A stretch of 64,000 bases of DNA from Cytophagaceae bacterium (GCA_016722655.1 JADKIR010000005.1:124001-188000); one strand, 5' to 3'. Shown: positions 34,364 through 43,789, numbered from the stretch's first letter. Notes: generated by a model not told the origin, from the sequence alone. Translations and numbers: made by a program.

Positions 34364-35638
34364 TCAACTTACCAACACCTTAGCTTGTTTTGGACGCATA
34401 AGCTTTTTCATTTTTTCTCTGTCGGCCTGACCCATTTGCTCAAGTTGAGTATAAGCATCATTTAGGTTATTAAGCACATTGTCAATGTCTTCAATAGTAA
34501 TAAACCTGGAAATCGTCATTCTTAATCCTGACTTATTCATAGGTACACTTGGAAAGCTGCATGTATCAACAAAAGCACCATGGTCAACTAAATATTTTGA
34601 GGCATAAAAGACATTTTCGAGACTTCCTAAAACCACATAAAAAATTGGAGTTTTGTGGTCACCGCTCAATGGCAGGTTGAGTTGGTTGGCTTTTTTCCAG
34701 AAGTATTCTATTTTTTGTTTTAATTCAAGTTGCCAATCGGCAAATTCCGCTCTCATATGTATTTCAGCGGATTTTATTGCAGCGGCAGCAACACCAGGGT
34801 GGGGTGGACCGGAAAACACCATATTTGTACCCAAGGTCTTTACCAATTCTTTTGTTTCCCGATTGGGATATACCATTAATCCACCACCTACACCAAATCC
34901 TTTTGCCATTGATAGTCCCAAATACAATTTTTCATGTTGTCCCATTTCATTCAAAACGTAACCGACACCGTTTTTTCCAATCCAACTGGTACCATGAGCA
35001 TCATCGGCATAAACATGAAATTGTTCATATTTGTCGAGTAATACTTTAATATCTTTCATTGGGGCACCATCACCCATCATCGAATACACACCGTCAATCA
35101 TGTACCACACGTTTCGGTGTTTTTCTTTTAATTCTTTGATCCTTTCTTCCAGAAGGTCGATGCGGCTATGTCTGATATATTCGACATGAATATCCGAGTT
35201 TCTGGTGATGTTAATGGCGGTTTGAAGGCTACTGTGAACATATAAATCCAGAATTACTGCATCTTCTTTTCCCAAAAGTATTGGAAAATTGGAAACATGA
35301 GCAAAAGTAGTGGAAGTAGTGATATTTACAGGTTGACCGTACATTTTTTCGATAGACTCTTCCATTTGTTCAAAAATCTCTAAGCCCATAAATGACCTTG
35401 ATGATGAAAAATACATGCCATATCTGTCTATTCCTTCTTTGGCAGCTTCTTTTATTTCCTCATTTTGGTCTAATCCCATATAACTGCAGTTACCAAAAAA
35501 AACTGCTTCTTGTCCTCTGACGGTTACTTTATGACCATCATAGTGGTCTCCGGTGGAGACTGCTTTGATTACCCCAATTTCCTGTGCGGCAACAAATGAT
35601 TGATTTAATGCTTCTAATTCTTTTGAAATATGTATCAT
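34364..35638 (-). CDS. Alpha-oxoamine synthase-type PLP enzyme (aminotransferase class I/II fold)
   Basis: This 424-residue protein has the fold of the family containing serine palmitoyltransferase, KBL, BioF and HemA. Typical elements are FGNCSYMGLDQNEE, YGMYFSSSRSFMGL, YSMMGDGAPM, YADDAHGTSWIGKNG, the PLP-binding Lys in LGLSMAKGFGVGGG (near residue 245) and FSGPPHP. These correspond to the AOS pattern, but with changes at several positions (SMAKGFG in place of SKALG, GTSW after DDAH). The acyl-CoA and amino acid substrates cannot be assigned. It is single on the minus strand, between two terminators or promoters of other genes. Neither ATG 35638 nor its leader shows a clear promoter. Confidence 0.82.
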   Translation of the reverse strand: MIHISKELEALNQSFVAAQEIGVIKAVSTGDHYDGHKVTVRGQEAVFFGNCSYMGLDQNEEIKEAAKEGIDRYGMYFSSSRSFMGLEIFEQMEESIEKMYGQPVNITTSTTFAHVSNFPILLGKEDAVILDLYVHSSLQTAINITRNSDIHVEYIRHSRIDLLEERIKELKEKHRNVWYMIDGVYSMMGDGAPMKDIKVLLDKYEQFHVYADDAHGTSWIGKNGVGYVLNEMGQHEKLYLGLSMAKGFGVGGGLMVYPNRETKELVKTLGTNMVFSGPPHPGVAAAAIKSAEIHMRAEFADWQLELKQKIEYFWKKANQLNLPLSGDHKTPIFYVVLGSLENVFYASKYLVDHGAFVDTCSFPSVPMNKSGLRMTISRFITIEDIDNVLNNLNDAYTQLEQMGQADREKMKKLMRPKQAKVLVS

Positions 35639-35851
35639 TACTGGTTTGATTTAATATAACAACCAGATTACAAGGTCTATACCAAAAAAAGCAAAATATT
35701 GGGTGGTTGATATAGGTCAATTATTAAACGGTATCAAATTCTCTATATACTTGAAATAAACTTAAAAAACGAATAAAAAATAATTTTCATTGTTATTATT
35801 TATTTTAATTCTTAAAATTGATTTAAAATTCCAGTCAAAGTTTTTCGTTTG

Positions 35852-35859
35852 TATCTTTG
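35852..35859 (+). promoter_or_regulatory. -7 element of the DUF4403 gene
   Basis: TATCTTTG (35852-35859), 20 bases before the GTG start at 35880. The -33 element is not evident. Confidence 0.45.
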
Positions 35860-35879
35860 TTTTAATAAAAGTCGATTGA

Positions 35880-37250
35880 GTGAAAAAAGTAATTTTTAGT
35901 ATTTCTCTACTGTATTCAGTTTTAGCCGGTGCTCAGGATGTAAAAGAAATAAATGCCGCATTGGATTTTGAAAAAAAGCCTTCTATCATTAGTATTCCAA
36001 TTGATATTTCGATTGATGATTTACAAAATCAGATTAACTCCGGAATGCCTGATATGATTTATGAGGATAAAAGTTTTGATGATAACGATCATGATGAATT
36101 GAAAGTAAAAGTCTGGAGAAAAGGAAATTTGATTTTTACCGGATTACAAAATGATGTTTTCTCCTACGAAGTACCTTTAAAAATTTGGGCACAAAAAAGA
36201 ATATCTGTTTTGGGTGTTTCACAGGCACCAGCCACTGAATTTGAATTAAAATTAAAATTCTCTTCAAAATTTTCAATTACCCCTGATTATGATATTCAAA
36301 CTTTAACAAATGGTTTAGGTTACGTTTGGATTACTAAACCTGTTTTGAAAACTGGTTATATGGACATTCCGATTACACCAATAATTGGAAAACTAATTGA
36401 AAATAATTTGTCGCTTTTTGCGAGGCAAATAGATCAGACCATTAAAGAAAATTATTCCCTTAAACCCTATGTTTTAAAAGCATGGGAAACTGCCAAAAAG
36501 CCTTTTCTGGCTTCAGAGGAATATAATACCTGGGTAATTGTAGATCCTGTTGACATGTTTATGACACCCCTGAAGACAGTTGGAAAAAGCCTCAAATCTA
36601 CACTTGGAATCAAAGTCTTTGTTGAAACTTTGGTTGGAAATCCTACCAGCTTAGATCCAAAACCTATCAAACTTCCGGTATTTAAAACGGTAGCCAGTAT
36701 CCCAGACATATTTGAAATACAGCTTTTTAATGTCATAAGCTATGAACAAGCTACCAAAATCAGCCAAAACATGTTTAAAGGTCAGAAATATGAATTTAAA
36801 AATGGGAAATACAAAATTGAAATCCTCGACCTTGAAGTTGGCTTTTTGGATGATCAACTATTGATTAAAACCGTAACTAAAGGAAGCTTTAAAGGGACTA
36901 TTTTCATAAAAGGTGTCCCTAAGTATAATCCTGAAAAGAAAGTCGTGGAATTGACAGCAGCGGAACTGGATATCAAAACCAAAAATATTCTTCATAAATC
37001 CGGTGCATGGTTACTGGAAGGCTATATGGAAAGAAAAATCGAAAGTGAGTTTGGCCTTCCGGTCGATGATATTATTAATTATGGTAGAGCTGCTGTACTT
37101 GAAACTATAAACTCTGAAATAACTAAAGGAGTAAAAATGAAAGGTGAGATTGTATCCATTACCCCCGATAAAGTCAAAGCTTCTGAAAGCGGGATTTTGG
37201 CCATAGTAAATTCCAAAGCCAAAGTAGAGATAGTTGTAAAAGGCATGTGA
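35880..37250 (+). CDS. DUF4403 family protein, exported
   Basis: This 456-residue protein starts with GTG and a signal peptide (MKKVIFSISLLYSVLAGAQ). The first mature block, with IPIDISIDDLQNQINSGMP, then LIYEDKSF and LKVKVWRKGNLIFTG, matches DUF4403. That domain is built of repeated beta-rich TULIP-like modules that in other proteins bind lipids. The second half continues the pattern (YKIEILDLEVGFLDDQLLI, FIKGVPKYNPEKKVVEL) and ends with ITKGVKMKGEIVSITP. The domain name is fairly secure, the function is unknown. A periplasmic lipid-handling role is an inference from the fold. It is directly upstream of the RNase P RNA gene. Confidence 0.85.
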   Translation: MKKVIFSISLLYSVLAGAQDVKEINAALDFEKKPSIISIPIDISIDDLQNQINSGMPDMIYEDKSFDDNDHDELKVKVWRKGNLIFTGLQNDVFSYEVPLKIWAQKRISVLGVSQAPATEFELKLKFSSKFSITPDYDIQTLTNGLGYVWITKPVLKTGYMDIPITPIIGKLIENNLSLFARQIDQTIKENYSLKPYVLKAWETAKKPFLASEEYNTWVIVDPVDMFMTPLKTVGKSLKSTLGIKVFVETLVGNPTSLDPKPIKLPVFKTVASIPDIFEIQLFNVISYEQATKISQNMFKGQKYEFKNGKYKIEILDLEVGFLDDQLLIKTVTKGSFKGTIFIKGVPKYNPEKKVVELTAAELDIKTKNILHKSGAWLLEGYMERKIESEFGLPVDDIINYGRAAVLETINSEITKGVKMKGEIVSITPDKVKASESGILAIVNSKAKVEIVVKGM

Positions 37251-37283
37251 TAATTCGCCGGTTCTATTTTGGATATTTTTTAT

Positions 37284-37291
37284 TAATTTTG
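37284..37291 (+). promoter_or_regulatory. rnpB promoter -7 element
   Basis: TAATTTTG lies five bases before the predicted 5' end of RNase P RNA, as expected for a -7 element. -33 element not clear. Confidence 0.5.
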
Positions 37292-37295
37292 TATT

Positions 37296-37641
37296 GAAAT
37301 AAGCTAACCTATCGCTGCGGGTGACCGTAGAGGAAAGTCCGAACAACAAAGAGCATCATGCTACCTAACGGGTAGGGTTTCATTTTAATGAAATACAGAA
37401 AGTGCCACAGAAATAATACCGCCCAGCAATTGCGGGGTAAGGGTGAAATGGAGGTGTAAGAGACCCCCGAGCCGATTGCGAAATTGGCTGCATTGGTAAA
37501 CCTCATGAGTTGAAAGACCAAATATACCGACATTGCAGGGCTGCTCGCCTTAGTCGGAGGGTAGGTCGCTAGAGTGAAGAAGTGATTTTTCACCGAGATA
37601 AATGATAGGAAAATACAGAATTCGGCTTATTAGCTTATTTC
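37296..37641 (+). ncRNA. rnpB: RNase P RNA (M1 RNA)
   Basis: This is the catalytic RNA that matures the 5' ends of tRNAs, folded from about 346 bases. The conserved blocks are all present in order: GAGGAAAGTCCG near 37330, ACAGAAA followed by the central stem, AAGGGTGAAATGGAGGTGTAAGAGAC near 37440, and GATAAATGATAGGAAAATACAGAATTCGGCTTA at the 3' end. The last is pseudoknot and CR-IV/V sequence. Stem P1 pairs AATAAGCTAA (37298-37307) with its complement around 37630-37639. A T run follows. It is on the plus strand between DUF4403 and rpsP. The frame on the opposite strand here is not a gene. Confidence 0.95.
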
Positions 37642-37645
37642 TTTT

Positions 37646-37676
37646 TTTGAAAAACAAAAATAAATTTCTATTTTTG
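37646..37676 (+). promoter_or_regulatory. rpsP-operon promoter
   Basis: TTTG (37646-37649), 19 bases, TATTTTTG (37669-37676), then CACTCC. This is the cleanest full Bacteroidota promoter in the window. Its -33 end overlaps the T run after rnpB. Confidence 0.75.
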
Positions 37677-37727
37677 CACTCCAATTTTAAAAACAGGGGA
37701 CGGGTTCCCCACTAAATTAACAATTTA

Positions 37728-38369
37728 ATGGCTGTTAAAATCAGATTAGCAAGAAGAGGTCGTAAAAAAATGCCTATTTACGATATCGTTGTTGCAGACG
37801 CTAAGTCACCACGTGATGGTAGATTTATCGAGAAACTTGGTCAATATAACCCTCATACTACTCCGGCTTCAATTAACTTGAAAGCTGATAGAGCTTTGTA
37901 TTGGTTGCAAGTAGGTGCTCAACCAACTGACACCACTAGAAAAATATTGTCAGTTAATGGTGTAATGATAAAAAAACACCTTCAGATTGGTGTTACTAAA
38001 GGTGCAATTACTCAGGAACAAGCCGATGCAAAATTCGAAGCCTGGAGTAATGAAAAAGCAGAACTTAGAGCTAAAAAAATCGCAAAACTAGCTGGCGATA
38101 AAAACTCTCAGAAAATTGCTGCTTTAGATATCGAGCGTAAGAAAAAAGAAGAAAAAGAGGCAGCAGTTTTAAAAGCTGAGCAAGCTCTTATTGATGCTGC
38201 TAATCAAGCTGAAGCAGCACAGAAAGCTTCAGAAGAAAGTGCCGCTGTGGAAACAGAAGTAGAAGCTGAGGTTGTTGCTGAAGAAACTCCATCTGTTGAA
38301 GAAGTTGCAGCACCAGAGGCTACAACCGAAGTTACAGAAGCTTCAGAAGAAGCACCTGCAGCTGAATAA
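37728..38369 (+). CDS. rpsP: 30S ribosomal protein S16 with a long C-terminal tail
   Basis: The first 80 residues are an ordinary S16 (VKIRLARRGRKKMPIYDIVVADAKSPRDGRFIEKLGQYNP...). S16 binds the 5' domain of 16S rRNA during 30S assembly. The protein then runs on to 213 residues. The tail starts with a charged helix (about 110-150, KKIAKLAGDK...KKKEEKEAAVLKAEQ) and ends in a low-complexity Ala/Glu/Val/Thr stretch (about 160-213). Such extensions are usual in Bacteroidota S16 but this one is rather long. It has its own strong promoter and is separated by a terminator from rimM-trmD. Confidence 0.96.
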   Translation: MAVKIRLARRGRKKMPIYDIVVADAKSPRDGRFIEKLGQYNPHTTPASINLKADRALYWLQVGAQPTDTTRKILSVNGVMIKKHLQIGVTKGAITQEQADAKFEAWSNEKAELRAKKIAKLAGDKNSQKIAALDIERKKKEEKEAAVLKAEQALIDAANQAEAAQKASEESAAVETEVEAEVVAEETPSVEEVAAPEATTEVTEASEEAPAAE

Positions 38370-38391
38370 TTTTCAGAAGATTTTTGTTATA

Positions 38392-38421
38392 AATCCTCGC
38401 TTTTACGGCGGGGATTTTTTA
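38392..38421 (+). terminator. Terminator between rpsP and rimM
   Basis: AATCCTCGC pairs with GCGGGGATT (one G-U wobble) and is followed by TTTTATTTT. The stem is in the gap between rpsP and rimM. Confidence 0.75.
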
Positions 38422-38431
38422 TTTTAGTATT

Positions 38432-38962
38432 ATGAAAAAAAACGAGTGTTATTCTCTGGGAAAAATCACTAAATCACATGGATTAAAAGGTGAAGTGACA
38501 ATTTATCTCGATGTAGATCAACCAGAAAATTATAAAAAACTTGACGTTATCCTTTTAGACATAAAAGGTGAATTGATTCCATACGATGTAGAGAAAATAC
38601 AGATTAGAGGGAAAAAGTCAATTCTAAAATTGAAAGAAATAACCTCAATTGAAGAAACCGAGAAAGTCGTCAATGCTGAAGTATTCCTTCCATTAATTGC
38701 TTTGCCAAAACTAAAAGGGAATAGGTTTTATTATCATGAAATAATTGGCTATAATATTTATGATAGTAACTCTGAAAAAGAAATTGGTAAAATAAAGGCA
38801 ATATATGAAAGTACGGGCAATGATTTGTTTGCTGTTGACCATAATGGCGTTGAAATTTTAATTCCCATCGTTGATCAATTCATCAAAAAAATTGATCACC
38901 AAAATACTACTATTGAATTAAATATCCCTGATGGCTTGGTAGATGTATATTTAAATTCCTGA
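38432..38962 (+). CDS. rimM: Ribosome maturation factor RimM
   Basis: RimM helps assemble the 3' (head) domain of the 30S subunit and binds S19. The 176-residue protein opens with YSLGKITKSHGLKGEVTIYLD, the family signature, and ends with a PRC-barrel domain (YHEIIGYNIYD...IGKIKAIYESTGNDLFAV and EILIPIVDQFIKKID). It is five bases upstream of trmD, the usual Bacteria-wide pair. The gene starts 11 bases after a terminator, so read-through from rpsP would have to pass that hairpin. Confidence 0.95.
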   Translation: MKKNECYSLGKITKSHGLKGEVTIYLDVDQPENYKKLDVILLDIKGELIPYDVEKIQIRGKKSILKLKEITSIEETEKVVNAEVFLPLIALPKLKGNRFYYHEIIGYNIYDSNSEKEIGKIKAIYESTGNDLFAVDHNGVEILIPIVDQFIKKIDHQNTTIELNIPDGLVDVYLNS

Positions 38963-38966
38963 GAAA

Positions 38967-39644
38967 ATGCGAATTGATATAATAACTTGTCAACCCGGAC
39001 TGATTGAAGGGTTCTTTTCGCAGTCAATTGTGAAAAATGCTCAATCAAATGGCCATGTTTCCATATATATTCACGACCTAAGAAAATATGGACAGGGAAA
39101 CTATAAGCAAATCGATGATTATCAATATGGAGGTGGTGCCGGTATGGTATTGATGGTTGAGCCACTGGCTAATTGCATCCGGGATTTACAGAAACAGGTT
39201 AATTTTGATGAGATAATTTACATGACCCCAGACGGTGAGAATTTGAATCAAAAAACTGTAAATTTCTTGTCATTAAAGCTAAATATTTTAATAATCTGTG
39301 GGCATTATAAAGGCATAGATGAAAGAATTAGAGAGATATTTGTAACCAGAGAAATTTCAATCGGTGATTATGTATTATCTGGTGGTGAATTGGCAGCTGC
39401 TGTCTTTACTGATGCCCTCGTTAGGCTTATACCGGGTGTATTAAATGATGAAACTTCAGCACTAACAGACTCATTCCAGGATAATCTTTTAGCCCCCCCC
39501 GTTTATTCGCGTCCGGCAGTGTTTGAAGGCCTTGAAGTTCCTTCGGTTTTACTATCCGGGAATGAAAAAATAATCAATGAATGGAGACTGGAGAAGTCAA
39601 TAGAAAGGACTCAAAACAGAAGGCCCGATTTGTTGGATTTTTGA
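38967..39644 (+). CDS. trmD: tRNA (guanine37-N1)-methyltransferase
   Basis: TrmD methylates G37 next to the anticodon of tRNAs that read CNN, and some others, preventing +1 frameshifting. The 225-residue SPOUT enzyme shows YGGGAGMVLMVEPL near residue 52, MTPDGENLNQKTV, ICGHYKGIDERI and EISIGDYVLSGGELAA, which form the trefoil knot holding SAM. The C-terminal part (NDLLAPPVYSRP...) recognises tRNA. It follows rimM by five bases. The catalytic aspartate region around DSFQDNLL is present. Confidence 0.96.
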   Translation: MRIDIITCQPGLIEGFFSQSIVKNAQSNGHVSIYIHDLRKYGQGNYKQIDDYQYGGGAGMVLMVEPLANCIRDLQKQVNFDEIIYMTPDGENLNQKTVNFLSLKLNILIICGHYKGIDERIREIFVTREISIGDYVLSGGELAAAVFTDALVRLIPGVLNDETSALTDSFQDNLLAPPVYSRPAVFEGLEVPSVLLSGNEKIINEWRLEKSIERTQNRRPDLLDF

Positions 39645-39731
39645 TTGTTTTTCTCCTGAAAAAAACGTACTTTTACAAAAAAATAGTAAAAACTTTACCT
39701 TAATTTTTAATAGAATCCTTCACCTATATTT

Positions 39732-42284
39732 ATGGCAGAAGAAAACGAAAATCAAGATCTGAGTGCTGGTAATCACGGCACAATTATTCCAATTAATATT
39801 GAGGATGAAATGAGAGGTGCGTACATTGACTATTCTATGTCAGTGATCGTTTCCAGAGCATTACCCGACGTTAGAGATGGTTTCAAACCAGTACACCGCA
39901 GAGTACTTTTCGGTATGTCTGAGTTGGGTGTCTATCATAACCGGCCTTACAAAAAATCTGCCCGTATTGTGGGAGAGGTTTTGGGTAAATATCACCCTCA
40001 TGGAGACTCCTCGGTTTATGATACCATGGTGCGTATGGCACAAGAATGGTCCTTACGATATCCTCTGGTCGATGGTCAGGGTAATTTTGGCTCGATTGAT
40101 GGCGATTCGCCAGCAGCGATGCGTTATACAGAGGCCCGCCTAAGAAGAATTGCTGAAGAAATGCTTTCTGATATCAACAAAGAAACAGTTGATTTTCAGG
40201 GCAATTTTGATGATTCTCTTACCGAACCTTCTGTATTACCAGCCCGAATCCCAAATCTTTTGTTGAATGGTACTTCCGGTATAGCTGTAGGTATGGCCAC
40301 GAATATGGCTCCTCATAATTTAACTGAGGTAGCTGAAGGAATTATTCAATATATCGACAATCCAGATATCGAAATTGAAGGATTGATGGAATTTATTAAA
40401 GCCCCTGACTTCCCTACAGGAGGAATTATTTATGGGTATAGTGGTGTAAAATCGGCTTTTGAAACCGGTAGAGGTAGAATCGTTATCAGATCTGTTGCCA
40501 ATTTTGAAGTTTCAAAAACTGGTAAGGAACAAATCGTCGTTACCGAGATTCCTTATATGGTCAATAAAGCCAACATGATTGAGAAAACGGCTCAACTGAT
40601 CAATGAAAAGAAAATTGAGGGGATTTCCGATCTTAGAGATGAGTCAGACCGTGAAGGTCTTAGGGTTGTTTATGATTTAAAACGCGATGCCGTTCCAAAT
40701 GTAGTATTAAATAACCTTTTCAAGTATACTCAACTGCAATCATCCTTTAGCATCAACAATGTTGCTTTGGTAAAAGGAAAACCTGTTACTCTCAATCTCA
40801 AAGAATTAATCAAATATTATGTTGAGCATAGGATTGAAGTAATTACTCGTCGTACACAGTTTGAATTAAAAGAAGCAGAAAAAAGAGCCCATATTCTTGA
40901 AGGTTTATTAATAGCCTTAGATCACCTTGATGAGGTAATTGCTTTAATTAGAAATTCTAAGGATCCTGACGAAGCAAGAGCAGGATTGATAAGTACATAT
41001 AGTCTTTCAGAAATTCAAGCCAGGGCAATTCTTGACATGAGATTGCAGAGGTTAACCGGCCTTGAAAGAGACAAAATCATTGAAGAATATAAGCAAATCA
41101 AAGAACTTATTGATGAACTAAATTCAATTTTGGCCTCTGACGAAAGAAAGAAAGAAATTGTAAAAGCCGACTTGCTCGATATAAAAACCAAATTTGGTGA
41201 CGCTCGTAGAAGCAAAATTGAGATGGTAGGAGGGGAGTTCAATATCGAGGATATGATACCTGACGACGAAATGCTCGTAACAGTTTCTAATCAAGGATAT
41301 ATTAAACGAACCAACCTGGCCGAATATAAAACTCAGGGTAGAGGTGGTACAGGATCCAGAGGTGTGAAAACTAAAGACGAAGACTTTACAGAACACCTTT
41401 TCATGGCTACAAATCACAATTACCTGCTGTTTTTCACTGAAAAAGGTAAACTGTTCTGGTTGCGGGTTTTTGAAGTTCCTGAAGGAAATAAATTGTCTAA
41501 AGGAAGAGCCATTCAAAACCTGATTAATATAGAGTCAGATGATAAAATCAAGGCTGTATTAAATGTGAAAACATTGTCAGATCCTGATTATATCAAGAAT
41601 AATTATATTGTAATGTGTACCAAAAAAGGTACTGTGAAGAAAACGCTACTTGAGCTATATTCCAGACCACGCCAAAATGGTATCATTGCACTTAATATCA
41701 ATGAAGGTGATACTTTGATTGACGTAGCTTTAACTAATGGCAATGATTACATCATTATTGCTGCAAGTCAGGGTAAAGCGGTTAGATTCCACGAATCAGG
41801 TATCAGACCTATGGGTAGGGGAGCGACTGGTGTGAGAGGCATTTCGTTGGCTGAAGATGATCACGTTATTGGTATGATTTGTATCAACAGAGAAGATGCA
41901 CAATTAATGGTAGTATCGGAAAATGGTTTTGGTAAAAGATCTGATATTGAAGATTATAGAATCACTGCCAGAGGTGCCAAAGGAGTTAAAACACTTAATA
42001 TAACTGATAAAGTAGGAAGGCTCGTTTCGATTAAAGAAGTGACAGATTTTGACGACTTAATGATTATTACCAACAAAGGAATAACAATAAGGATACAGGT
42101 GGCTGATCTAAGGGTTATGGGTAGAAATACACAGGGAGTTAAGTTGATCAGGATAAATGACAATGATGGAATTGCTTCAGTGACCAGAATTATTAGTGAA
42201 GATGCTGTAGATGAACAAGGTGAGGAAGGTGATGTTCAGTCAGGAGAATCATCAGATAATCCTGAAGTAACTCCCGAATCTTAA
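39732..42284 (+). CDS. gyrA: DNA gyrase subunit A
   Basis: This 850-residue type IIA topoisomerase subunit has the catalytic tyrosine at 132 (AMRYTEARL), which becomes covalently linked to DNA. The quinolone-determining region reads HPHGDSSVYDTMVRMAQ, with the serine and aspartate corresponding to E. coli Ser83 and Asp87 (residues 93 and 97) present, so this reads as a wild-type site. The C-terminal beta-pinwheel repeats follow (YIKRTNLAEYKTQGRGGTG..., RGATGVRGISL..., ARGAKGVKTLNI). The GyrA box aligned to QRRGGKG is QGRGGTG, a variation seen in this phylum, but it leaves ParC/topo IV as a weak alternative. It is single, 87 bases after trmD. Confidence 0.92.
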   Translation: MAEENENQDLSAGNHGTIIPINIEDEMRGAYIDYSMSVIVSRALPDVRDGFKPVHRRVLFGMSELGVYHNRPYKKSARIVGEVLGKYHPHGDSSVYDTMVRMAQEWSLRYPLVDGQGNFGSIDGDSPAAMRYTEARLRRIAEEMLSDINKETVDFQGNFDDSLTEPSVLPARIPNLLLNGTSGIAVGMATNMAPHNLTEVAEGIIQYIDNPDIEIEGLMEFIKAPDFPTGGIIYGYSGVKSAFETGRGRIVIRSVANFEVSKTGKEQIVVTEIPYMVNKANMIEKTAQLINEKKIEGISDLRDESDREGLRVVYDLKRDAVPNVVLNNLFKYTQLQSSFSINNVALVKGKPVTLNLKELIKYYVEHRIEVITRRTQFELKEAEKRAHILEGLLIALDHLDEVIALIRNSKDPDEARAGLISTYSLSEIQARAILDMRLQRLTGLERDKIIEEYKQIKELIDELNSILASDERKKEIVKADLLDIKTKFGDARRSKIEMVGGEFNIEDMIPDDEMLVTVSNQGYIKRTNLAEYKTQGRGGTGSRGVKTKDEDFTEHLFMATNHNYLLFFTEKGKLFWLRVFEVPEGNKLSKGRAIQNLINIESDDKIKAVLNVKTLSDPDYIKNNYIVMCTKKGTVKKTLLELYSRPRQNGIIALNINEGDTLIDVALTNGNDYIIIAASQGKAVRFHESGIRPMGRGATGVRGISLAEDDHVIGMICINREDAQLMVVSENGFGKRSDIEDYRITARGAKGVKTLNITDKVGRLVSIKEVTDFDDLMIITNKGITIRIQVADLRVMGRNTQGVKLIRINDNDGIASVTRIISEDAVDEQGEEGDVQSGESSDNPEVTPES

Positions 42285-42368
42285 TAATTAATGAATTGTT
42301 AAACAATAAGAAAAAAATAAACCAAATTTTAAATATTTGTCTAAAACAAAAATAAAATCAATTAAAAA

Positions 42369-43781
42369 ATGAAAAAAATAATTGTAGCAGGTTTTATAAG
42401 TGTAATCGCTTTAACTGCTAAAGGTCAGACAGCAGCAGACCCTTTAAAAGAGATTGAATGTAAAGGTTATGCCGATGCTGTAAACAAAGCAATTAAAACT
42501 TCTGAAAACCCTAAACAAAACGTAAAAAGTGCTACTTGGGTAAAATTGGCAGAAGCATATGTAACTCAGGGAAGTCGTTGTACTGATGATTCATCTGCTG
42601 CACAGAAAGCTTTTGATGCTTATTCGAAGGCATTAGAAATTGAAAAAGCAGCGGGTGGAAAAAAATCTAAGGCTATCGAAGAAGCCCTTAGCAGTAAAAC
42701 AATGAGTGATTTATTCCTATCACAAGGAGCAAACTACTATAATAGCAAAAATCTGGCAATGGCCGCCAAATATTTCGGGATGAGCACTAAGATTAACCCG
42801 AAAGATACACTTGCTTCATTGTATTCCGGAATCGTTTATCAGGCGGTAGGAAATAACGAAGATGCAAAAGTGAGTTTCAACAATTATATCGGCAATGGCG
42901 GGAAAGATCCGGCGGTATTTTATAGCCTGGCACAGATTCTAAAAGTAGAGAAAAAATGGGATGAGGCAGTGACGATTCTTAGAAAAGGCGTTGCAATGAA
43001 TCCTGCTGATAAAGATTTGAAAAATGAAATTATCAATACTTATATCGTTTCAAACAATATTGATGGAGCTATTGCTGACCTAAATAAAATGGTTGAAAAT
43101 GACCCTACAAATGTTTTAAATCTTTCTAATCTTGGATTGCTATACGATAGCAAATCACAGGATTATAACTCAGAAATTTTCAAAATTAAAGATGCAATCG
43201 AAAAACACAGCACTGTTGATCTGGAGAAAAAGCTGGAAAATGAAAAGGATAAACTTTCAGCTTATCAAAGTGAGATTGCCAATTTAACTACAAAATTGAA
43301 AAAAGAACCTAAAACAGCCGCTGCCACTAAAAAGAGAATTGCTGAGGTAACAAGTCAAAAAGTGAGTATTGAAGAGGGGATAACCAAGATCCAAAGTGAA
43401 ATTGAAACCAAAAAAGCGGATTTGAGCTCTGTAGGTTTGGATGCTAAATTGCCCGAACTAATTCAAAACCAGAAGTCATTTCAAGATAAAGCATTGAATA
43501 TTTATAATAAAGTTCTGGCTTTGGATCCGGACCACTATGAAACTAATTTCAATATGGCAGTATTATATTTTAATCAGGCCGTAGAGACTAAAAAAGCAGT
43601 TGATGCGATGGATATGAAAACTTTCCAGAAAGAAGGTAAAGTAATTGAGCAAAAAGCTTGCGAACAGTTTAGTATTGCAAAACCATATTTTGATAAATGT
43701 CAAACATTAAAATCTGATGATGATATGGTTATTGAAAACTTAAAAAATCTAAACCGTATATTGGAACAGTGTAAAAACTAA
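42369..43781 (+). CDS. Exported TPR protein
   Basis: This 470-residue protein has a signal peptide (MKKIIVAGFISVIALTAKGQ) and several tetratricopeptide repeats. Examples are FDAYSKALEIEK, YFGMSTKINPKDTLASLYSGIVYQ, AVTILRKGVAMNPADKDLKNEII and AIADLNKMVENDPTNVLNL. Between TPRs 5 and 6 lies a coiled-coil insertion (about residues 270-350, KDAIEKHSTVDLEKKLENEKDKL...). A final TPR (NIYNKVLALDPDHYETNF) and two cysteines near the end (KACEQFSIAKP...DKCQ) finish it. It should be periplasmic and probably scaffolds other proteins; the partner is unknown. It stands alone and ends at a strong bidirectional hairpin. Confidence 0.85.
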   Translation: MKKIIVAGFISVIALTAKGQTAADPLKEIECKGYADAVNKAIKTSENPKQNVKSATWVKLAEAYVTQGSRCTDDSSAAQKAFDAYSKALEIEKAAGGKKSKAIEEALSSKTMSDLFLSQGANYYNSKNLAMAAKYFGMSTKINPKDTLASLYSGIVYQAVGNNEDAKVSFNNYIGNGGKDPAVFYSLAQILKVEKKWDEAVTILRKGVAMNPADKDLKNEIINTYIVSNNIDGAIADLNKMVENDPTNVLNLSNLGLLYDSKSQDYNSEIFKIKDAIEKHSTVDLEKKLENEKDKLSAYQSEIANLTTKLKKEPKTAAATKKRIAEVTSQKVSIEEGITKIQSEIETKKADLSSVGLDAKLPELIQNQKSFQDKALNIYNKVLALDPDHYETNFNMAVLYFNQAVETKKAVDAMDMKTFQKEGKVIEQKACEQFSIAKPYFDKCQTLKSDDDMVIENLKNLNRILEQCKN

Positions 43782-43789
43782 TTTCTGCA

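Noticed and set aside
37309..37593. 94-codon minus-strand frame
   Set aside because: It is the complement of RNase P RNA, whose conserved blocks explain the sequence.
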